A stretch of DNA of 38,678 nt. Origin: an uncultured Bacteroidia bacterium. Its GTDB lineage: Bacteria > Bacteroidota > Bacteroidia > Bacteroidales > UBA932. Below the pieces are notes generated by a model, which saw only the letters and a list, made by a program, of their open reading frames with translations, did no database searches and was not told the origin of the DNA. The position numbers were made by a program, and so were the translations under genes. Shown one piece after another: positions 33,191 to 38,678 of the stretch (position 1 is its first letter; each line of letters begins with the position of its first letter). The stretch spans positions 1 through 38,678 of the forward strand of contig CADASN010000018.1 of NCBI GenBank assembly GCA_902790635.1, in the 5' to 3' direction.

Positions 33191-34411
33191 TTATTGGAGC
33201 AGGATCCAGGCAGCTGCCTTGTTGATCTCGTCATCCAGGGCGCTGATCTCGTCCATCGCCTTCTGCACGGAAGCGTCGGCATAGATGTCCACGAAGGCGC
33301 CCTTGGCCTGGCAGGCCTTGAGTGCGGAGAGCGATGCCTCCAGGGCTTTCTGGATGGAGGAAGTACCCTTGTAGCCCTGGGTGGCGAAGAAATCCATCAG
33401 GCTGCCGGCCTGGGCGCTGGTCGCCCCGGCCTTGCCGTAAAGGCTGTACTGGATGCTGAGGATGTTGTCAATGAAGTCCTGGAAGGACTGTTTGCTGTAC
33501 GGGGATTCGATATAGTTGACATCCTCGCCGGAATGGGCATTGCCCATCTTGACATCGGCAACTTCCGCGCAGATGTTGGAGCAGCCGGCTTTCAGGATGG
33601 AAGCCATCGCGCTCTGCCAGGTCTTGTAGGAGCTGCCCGCCTCGGCGGCGCTGAGCAGGTTCTCACCATAGGTCAGGTCGGATCCGGTCACGGTCGTGGC
33701 TACCTCCAGCTCCTCGCAGCGATCGACATAAGCCGCAGGGGCATCGGGATTCCAGGATACGCACAGGCGATAGCAGTTGTCGCGCAGGTCGCCGGCCACG
33801 GCGGCGGCATAGATGAGCTCCTGGCTGCCGGTCACGGATTTGCCCGCGAAAGCAGGATGGGTCTCCGTGCCCTGCAGGGCGGACGGCGTGCGGTTCTTGC
33901 CGTCCCGGAAAAGGACGAATTCGATGCCATGGAAGCCCAGGAGCTCCTGGCCCAGCTTCGCCGCAGCGTAAGCGATACCGTCCTCCCCTTTGAGGGCCTC
34001 TACCTTCTCAGCGTTGGACAGCTCGGTCGCCAGGCCGTCCACGTCCAGCGGCCAGGTATCGATGTGCGGGTCGATCCCGAAGTCGGTGGCGGCACCGAAC
34101 AGGAAGGCCTCGGATTCCTCCCAGCTCTGGCGGGCTTGCAGGAATTTGGCGCAGATGGCGTCCAGTTCGCCCTGGGTCAATTTGGCCGGTCCCTTGACCG
34201 CGGCGGCCGCAAGCAGCTCGTACAACTCGCTGCTTTCGCTGGCAAGATCGCCATAGGTAGCATAGACGACTCCCGGGACATATTGTTCGGCAGCGGCCTT
34301 CATGGCTTTTTCGCTGGCGGTCAGTCCGCCGGCATTGGTTCCGTTCCCGGTGCAGGAAACGGCGGCCGCGCAGAGGGCGGCCCAGGTGAGGATAGAGAGA
34401 AATTTTATCAT
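33191..34411 (-). CDS. imelysin-family (peptidase M75-like) lipoprotein
   Basis: 406 residues. Lipobox AVSC with Cys20. It is all-helical in appearance, with the imelysin GxHxxE motif at 159-164 (GFHGIE) in LGQELLGFHGIEFVLF, and the family patterns QARQSWEESEAFLFGAATDFG and PHIDTWPLD. Imelysins are iron-regulated and thought to bind iron at the cell surface or in the periplasm. They are not believed to be active peptidases. It is the second gene of the minus-strand operon, 15 bases before the di-haem lipoprotein gene and 21 bases after the porin gene, a common pairing that supports a joint iron-acquisition role. Confidence 0.9.
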   Translation of the reverse strand: MIKFLSILTWAALCAAAVSCTGNGTNAGGLTASEKAMKAAAEQYVPGVVYATYGDLASESSELYELLAAAAVKGPAKLTQGELDAICAKFLQARQSWEESEAFLFGAATDFGIDPHIDTWPLDVDGLATELSNAEKVEALKGEDGIAYAAAKLGQELLGFHGIEFVLFRDGKNRTPSALQGTETHPAFAGKSVTGSQELIYAAAVAGDLRDNCYRLCVSWNPDAPAAYVDRCEELEVATTVTGSDLTYGENLLSAAEAGSSYKTWQSAMASILKAGCSNICAEVADVKMGNAHSGEDVNYIESPYSKQSFQDFIDNILSIQYSLYGKAGATSAQAGSLMDFFATQGYKGTSSIQKALEASLSALKACQAKGAFVDIYADASVQKAMDEISALDDEINKAAAWILLQ

Positions 34412-34432
34412 ATTAGTTTGATTTTTAAAGTA

Positions 34433-35716
34433 TTATCGGGTAAAGAAGCCCATGTAGGCAATGCCCAGCGATATCGAAGGTTCCTGGTTGTACTGGCTCT
34501 GGAGGAAGCGGTGCGAATACTCTGCCTTGACCGCGATCTGCGGGAGCGGCAGCCAATTGATGCCGACCGCGATGCGATGCCGGTCGGTGTAGGGATAATC
34601 CGGCTGGTCGGCATCCGGGATATAGGAGTCATAATACTCATAGCGGCCGAACAGATAGAGCTTTTGCTCCCGGTCGCGGAGACCCGGGCACAGATGCAGG
34701 AGATTATAGCCGGCCTCGATCCCGGCAGCCCAGGCAGCCCGGCCCACCGGCGTTTTCTTGTAAGGTGCGTTGTTGGAGGTCAGGTTGCGCTTGACCGTGC
34801 TGATGGTGGAGGCGTCACTGACGGAGCCGAAATCCGCGTTGCCGCGCACGGTCAGGTTCTTGCCGGTATAGGCAAAATCAAAGGCCCCGATCAGGGTATG
34901 GCCCTTGATGTCCGCATACCGGGTGTTCCACATGTCGTTGGGATAACTGTTGTGCATGCTCTGCCCATAGTAGCCGCTCAGGCTGACCCGCAGGTCTTTC
35001 ACGGACTGGTTGTCGATCCGGGCGGCAAAGCCCAGTTTGTTGGCAACCTTGAATTCATACGGGGACCCGGCCCCGTTCTTGACAAAATGGTCGCGGTCGA
35101 ACATGAAAGCGTCGAGGCCGGCGATGACCAGCGCTTCGTAGCGCCAAGCGCCCGCACGGCCCCAGAGGCTGATGCCAGTGTCGTGCCAGGTGGACGGGAG
35201 AATGGTGAACTCACCCTCCGGACGGTACACGGTGAAATAATTCAAAGGTTCGTGCGTATGGTTCAGACCGCCCACAGGCACCACGAGGTGGCCGAGGCGG
35301 ACGTTGAACTGGGGTGCGAAGCTTTTCTGGATCCAGAACTGCTCCATCTCCACTTCGCCGCCTTTCTCGATCTCGGTCTCCCACTCGCCCGCTTCCGTGA
35401 ACTCCTTCTCGACAGCGGTCCCGGTGCCGGTGTGCTCGAACTCGATCTCGGTCTGCATGGTCCAACCCTTGCCGAAATCATAGCCGAGATAGATTACCGC
35501 GTGCGGCACATCGAAGCGTCCGTGCGACGGATCTTCCTTGTAATCAGCAGGATGAGAATAACGGTAAACATTGTCACTGAAGAAATTGCGGGTCAGGGCC
35601 ACTTCTCCGTAGCCTCCGACGGTCAGCCGGCCGCTCCGGTCCGGCGCCACTTGTGCGACGGCCGGCATGCTGGCCAGCAGGGCGCAAGAAATCAAGAAAC
35701 CAATACTTCTTTTCAT
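34433..35716 (-). CDS. porin-like outer-membrane beta-barrel protein
   Basis: 427 residues from the ATG at 35716. Signal peptide of about 22 residues (MKRSIGFLISCALLASMPAVAQ). The mature part has alternating beta strands with GRLTVGGYGEVALTRNFF, IYLGYDFGKGWTMQTEIEFEHTG, FNVRLGHLVVPVGGLNHTHEP and ends in a beta strand ISLGIAYMGFFTR. This fits the phosphate-selective-porin-like/OprO-type barrels of Bacteroidota. An acidic strand pair EKEFTEAGEWETEIEKGGE could line a pore or bind cations. As first gene of an operon with imelysin and the di-haem protein, it may admit iron or another metal complex. The cargo is not shown by sequence. The ATG at 35773 lies upstream of the promoter box and was rejected. 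Confidence 0.8.
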   Translation of the reverse strand: MKRSIGFLISCALLASMPAVAQVAPDRSGRLTVGGYGEVALTRNFFSDNVYRYSHPADYKEDPSHGRFDVPHAVIYLGYDFGKGWTMQTEIEFEHTGTGTAVEKEFTEAGEWETEIEKGGEVEMEQFWIQKSFAPQFNVRLGHLVVPVGGLNHTHEPLNYFTVYRPEGEFTILPSTWHDTGISLWGRAGAWRYEALVIAGLDAFMFDRDHFVKNGAGSPYEFKVANKLGFAARIDNQSVKDLRVSLSGYYGQSMHNSYPNDMWNTRYADIKGHTLIGAFDFAYTGKNLTVRGNADFGSVSDASTISTVKRNLTSNNAPYKKTPVGRAAWAAGIEAGYNLLHLCPGLRDREQKLYLFGRYEYYDSYIPDADQPDYPYTDRHRIAVGINWLPLPQIAVKAEYSHRFLQSQYNQEPSISLGIAYMGFFTR

Positions 35717-35742
35717 CTGATGGATGCCTTGAAACCAACATG

Positions 35743-35750
35743 CAAAGTTA
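35743..35750 (-). promoter_or_regulatory. -7 box of the porin-imelysin operon
   Basis: On the minus strand 35750 to 35743 reads TAACTTTG, matching TAnnTTTG. A start near 35736 gives a leader of about 20 bases before the ATG at 35716. I see no clear Fur-box palindrome in the surrounding bases. Confidence 0.6.
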
Positions 35751-35892
35751 CCCGGCGGTCCGCACCCGGTCAATCCCGTAAAATGATGAAAAAGATTTCG
35801 GCCCGCATCCTCATTTATGGGGATAGGGCCTGTTTTTCTGAACCTTATTGGTAAAAATAAGTCCTAAAGTTTCTTTCTTTTAAGAAAAATAC

Positions 35893-35900
35893 TAACTTTG
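35893..35900 (+). promoter_or_regulatory. -7 box of secDF
   Basis: TAACTTTG matches TAnnTTTG and lies 37 bases before the ATG at 35938 in an AT-rich region. It is divergent from the porin operon promoter, about 145 bases away. Confidence 0.6.
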
Positions 35901-35937
35901 CGGACTATTTTGTAAATAATATTAATTTACCATAATT

Positions 35938-38678
35938 ATGCAAAGCAAAGGTGCTATCAGATTTGTCACGATTTGCCTCCTGCTCGCCTGCTTCTGGCAG
36001 CTTTCGTTCACTGCGGTGACCGCCATCCACAACAAGAAGGCGGAGAAGCGTGCCGAGCAGATCGCCCAGGCAGCCGATGTCACGGCTGTCGATGAGGCCG
36101 ACCGTGCCTTCTACCTCGACTCCATCCGCAAGATCGAGGCTCGCCGCTACACGGATTCCATCGCCGGCGAGAAAGTGTATTTGGGATATACATTCAAGCA
36201 GGTCCAGAACCAGGAGATCAACCTCGGCCTCGACCTCAAGGGCGGTATGAACGTGATGCTCCAGGTCCAGCTCGAGGACCTCGTGCGTGCGCTTTCCGGC
36301 AATAACCAGACCCCGGAATTCCAGCAGGCCATCGCGCTTGCCAAGAGCCGCAGCGTCAACTCCCAGTCCGACTTCATCACCCTGTTCGCAGAGGCCTTCA
36401 AGGAGACGGCCCCCGGCACCCGCCTCGCGCAGGTGTTTGGTACCTATGAGATGCGCGACCGCATCAAGCCCGAGTCCACCGACGAGCAGGTCATCACCGT
36501 GATCAAGGAAGAGGCCGAGAGCGCTGTCGCGAACTCCTTCAACGTCCTGCGCAACCGTATCGACCGCTTCGGTGTCACCCAGCCGTCCATCCAGAAGATC
36601 GGCAACACCGGCCGCATCCTCGTGGAGCTCCCGGGCGTCAAGGAGCCTGAGCGTGTCCGCAAGCTGCTCCAGGGTACCGCTTCCCTCGAATTCTGGCCGA
36701 CCTTCACCTATGATGAGATGGCCACCTACCTCGACGAAGCCAACACCCGTCTGGCCGAGCTCCTCGCCGCCGATGAGGCTGCGGCTCCCGCCGAAGAGGA
36801 GACTGCTCCGGCTGACGACGCCGTCGCCCAGGAACTGCAGGCCCAGAACGCCGCCTCCGAGGACGCCGGCATGGCCGCCGCCCGCAAGGCCAACCCGCTC
36901 TACGCGATCCTGAGCCCCTCCGGCATGCGTGGCAACGCCTGCATCGGCTTCGCCGCCGCTGCCGACACCGCCCAGATCAACAAATACCTCCGGATGCCCG
37001 AGATCGCGGCCATCTTCCCGGCGGAGTTCCGCCCGATGTGGTCCGTCCAGCCGTCCGAATACATGCAGAGCGAGAACATCTACGAACTCGTCGCCATCAA
37101 GTCCACTTCCCGTGACGGCAAGGCCCCGCTCGACGGCGGTGTCGTGACCGACGCCCACGTGGACTACGACCAGCGCCGCGGCGGCAACCCGGGCGTCTCC
37201 ATGACCATGAACGCCGAAGGTGCCAACACCTGGGCCCGCCTGACCAAGGAGAACATCGGCCGCCAGGTCGCCATCGTGCTCGACGGTACGGTCTATTCCT
37301 ACCCGACCGTCCAGACCGAGATCACCGGAGGTTCCTCCTCCATCACCGGCAACTTCACCATCGACGAAGCCACCGACCTTACCAACGTCCTCAAGTCCGG
37401 TAAGCTTCCCGCCCCGGCCACCATCGTCCAGGAGCAGGTCGTCGGTCCGTCCCTGGGTGCCGAGTCCATCCGCGCCGGTCTGATCTCCTTCCTGATCGCT
37501 TTCTGCCTCGTCCTCCTCTACATGCTCTTCTTCTATCAGGGAGCCGGTGTGGCGGCAGACATCGCGCTGCTCTCCAACGTGGTGCTCCTCTTCGGTGTCC
37601 TCTCCGCCTTCGGTGCGGTCCTGACGCTGCCGGGTATCGCCGGTCTCGTCCTGACCCTCGGTATGGCCGTGGATGCCAACGTGATCATCTATGAGCGCAT
37701 CAAGGAAGAGCTCAAGGCAGGCAAGGGCCTCAGCAAGGCCGTCGCCGACGGTTACAAGAACGCCTACTCCGCCATCATCGACGGCCAGGTGACCACCCTC
37801 CTGACGGGTATCGTGCTCTTCTTCTTCGGCTCCGGTCCGATCAAGGGCTTCGCCACGACCCTCATCATCGGTATCCTCACCTCCGTGTTCACCTCCATCT
37901 TCGTCACCCGCCTGATCTTCGAAGGCCGCATTGCCCGCGGCAAGAACATCACCTTCGAGAACAAGCTGACGAAGGACTTCCTCAAGAACACGCATATCAA
38001 TTTCCTGGACGGCCGCAAGTGGTCCTACATCGTCTCCGGCGCCCTCATCGTGATCGCCATCGGATCCATGTTCATCAAGGGCTTCACCTACGGTGTCGAC
38101 TTCACCGGCGGCCGCACCTATGTGGTCCGCTTCGACAAGCCCGTGACCGCCGAGGAGGTCCGTTCCGCCGTGAACAAGACCTTCAACCTCGCCGATCCCG
38201 AGTCCTCCGTCGAGGTCAAGCAGTTCGGTGGTGACAGCCAGATGAAGATCACGACCTCCTACAAGTTCCAGGATGAGACCTCCACCGTGGACGCCGAGAT
38301 CGAAGGCATGCTCTTCGAGTCCCTCAAGGACTTCTATTCCGAGCCCCTGACCCTTGACGGCTTCACCTCCACGCTGGACAACGCCAACGGTATCATCTCC
38401 TCCGACAAGGTAGGCGCTTCCATCGCCAACGACATCAAGCGCAACGCCATCATTTCCATCATCCTCGCCCTCATCGTCATCTTCGCCTACATCGCGATGC
38501 GGTTCAAGGGCTGGAACTGGGGTCTCGGCGGCGTCGTCTCCCTGGCCCATACCGCGATCATCATCATCGGCTTCTTCTCCCTGTTCAGCGGCATCCTGCC
38601 GTTCAACCTGGACGTGGACCAGACCTTCATCGCCGCTATCCTGACGATCATCGGTTACGCCATCAACGACAACGTGGT
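35938..38678 (+). CDS. secDF: fused protein-export protein SecDF, truncated by the window end
   Basis: 913 codons are visible before the window ends. SecDF uses the proton gradient to help complete export through SecYEG. The visible order is N-terminal helix (VTICLLLACFWQLSFT), LGLDLKGGMNVMLQV, the P1 periplasmic domain with VLRNRIDRFGVTQPSIQ, then GANTWARLTKENIGRQVAIVLD, the SecD membrane half with VLTLGMAVDANVIIYERIKE, and the SecF half beginning FLDGRKWSYIVSG with GVDFTGGRTYVVRF and the start of its helices (LTIIGYAINDNVV). Fusion of SecD and SecF is usual in Bacteroidota. An Ala/Glu-rich insert (about residues 275-315) interrupts P1. The reading frame continues past the last base, so the stop is outside the window. 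Confidence 0.95.
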   Translation, partial: MQSKGAIRFVTICLLLACFWQLSFTAVTAIHNKKAEKRAEQIAQAADVTAVDEADRAFYLDSIRKIEARRYTDSIAGEKVYLGYTFKQVQNQEINLGLDLKGGMNVMLQVQLEDLVRALSGNNQTPEFQQAIALAKSRSVNSQSDFITLFAEAFKETAPGTRLAQVFGTYEMRDRIKPESTDEQVITVIKEEAESAVANSFNVLRNRIDRFGVTQPSIQKIGNTGRILVELPGVKEPERVRKLLQGTASLEFWPTFTYDEMATYLDEANTRLAELLAADEAAAPAEEETAPADDAVAQELQAQNAASEDAGMAAARKANPLYAILSPSGMRGNACIGFAAAADTAQINKYLRMPEIAAIFPAEFRPMWSVQPSEYMQSENIYELVAIKSTSRDGKAPLDGGVVTDAHVDYDQRRGGNPGVSMTMNAEGANTWARLTKENIGRQVAIVLDGTVYSYPTVQTEITGGSSSITGNFTIDEATDLTNVLKSGKLPAPATIVQEQVVGPSLGAESIRAGLISFLIAFCLVLLYMLFFYQGAGVAADIALLSNVVLLFGVLSAFGAVLTLPGIAGLVLTLGMAVDANVIIYERIKEELKAGKGLSKAVADGYKNAYSAIIDGQVTTLLTGIVLFFFGSGPIKGFATTLIIGILTSVFTSIFVTRLIFEGRIARGKNITFENKLTKDFLKNTHINFLDGRKWSYIVSGALIVIAIGSMFIKGFTYGVDFTGGRTYVVRFDKPVTAEEVRSAVNKTFNLADPESSVEVKQFGGDSQMKITTSYKFQDETSTVDAEIEGMLFESLKDFYSEPLTLDGFTSTLDNANGIISSDKVGASIANDIKRNAIISIILALIVIFAYIAMRFKGWNWGLGGVVSLAHTAIIIIGFFSLFSGILPFNLDVDQTFIAAILTIIGYAINDNV

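Noticed and set aside
32624-35854. A 1076-codon plus-strand open frame over the di-haem, imelysin and porin genes.
   Set aside because: It is antisense to three genes with signal peptides, CxxCH sites and the GxHxxE motif, and has no family features of its own.
35717-35937. A Fur or other iron-responsive palindrome in the divergent region between the porin operon and secDF.
   Set aside because: I looked for a 19-bp Fur-like palindrome and saw none. Only two -7 boxes could be supported.
35905-38550. An 881-codon minus-strand open frame opposite secDF.
   Set aside because: secDF is unmistakable on the plus strand. The opposite frame is a low-complexity D/G/H/E-rich shadow.

Overview
The window looks like a high-GC member of the Bacteroidales (Bacteroidota). 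Three things support this. Several genes start just behind the Bacteroidota -7 promoter box TAnnTTTG. There is a SusC/SusD polysaccharide utilisation locus and a Bacteroides-type serine palmitoyltransferase. SecD and SecF are fused. The genus cannot be fixed from the sequence alone. No tRNA, rRNA, CRISPR array or insertion sequence was recognised. No gap of more than 300 bases lacks a gene.

Left part (1-9.9 kb). hrpB (helicase) is followed by the decayed 3' end of a TIM-barrel sugar isomerase/epimerase gene, which seems to have been joined by deletion to the first codons of another gene. Next is a tightly overlapping pterin operon: queD, folE, a second PTPS paralogue that has lost the catalytic Cys and gained a Glu, and a BaiN/YhiN-type flavoprotein. 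Then comes a two-gene operon that probably makes sphingoid bases: serine palmitoyltransferase plus a short-chain dehydrogenase. Convergent to it lies a LytS/LytTR-type two-component system whose regulator is frameshifted at a run of eight G.

Centre (9.9-28.7 kb). This is a nine-gene, same-strand starch/maltodextrin locus in the order MFS sugar transporter, SusC, SusD, a very large SusE/F-like binding lipoprotein with seven repeated modules, SusG-like amylase with a CBM58-type insert, GH53 galactanase, a lipoprotein with two complete GH13 domains, SusB-type GH97 alpha-glucosidase, and MalQ. The implied flow is: surface glycan binding (seven-module protein, SusD), surface cutting (SusG), import through SusCD, periplasmic cutting (double GH13, GH97), uptake of small sugars by the MFS carrier, and cytoplasmic conversion by MalQ. 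No SusR-like regulator is present. The divergent LytS/LytTR pair and a perfect 17-bp direct repeat with 21-bp periodicity in the shared promoter region suggest two-component control.

Right part (28.7 kb to end). nfeD and floA form a membrane-microdomain pair. Convergent to them is a four-gene minus-strand operon: porin-like outer-membrane protein, imelysin lipoprotein, di-haem DUF1111-type lipoprotein and a ResB-CcsA cytochrome c assembly protein. It resembles an iron-uptake or redox module that carries its own haem-attachment factor. Divergent from it, the window ends inside secDF.
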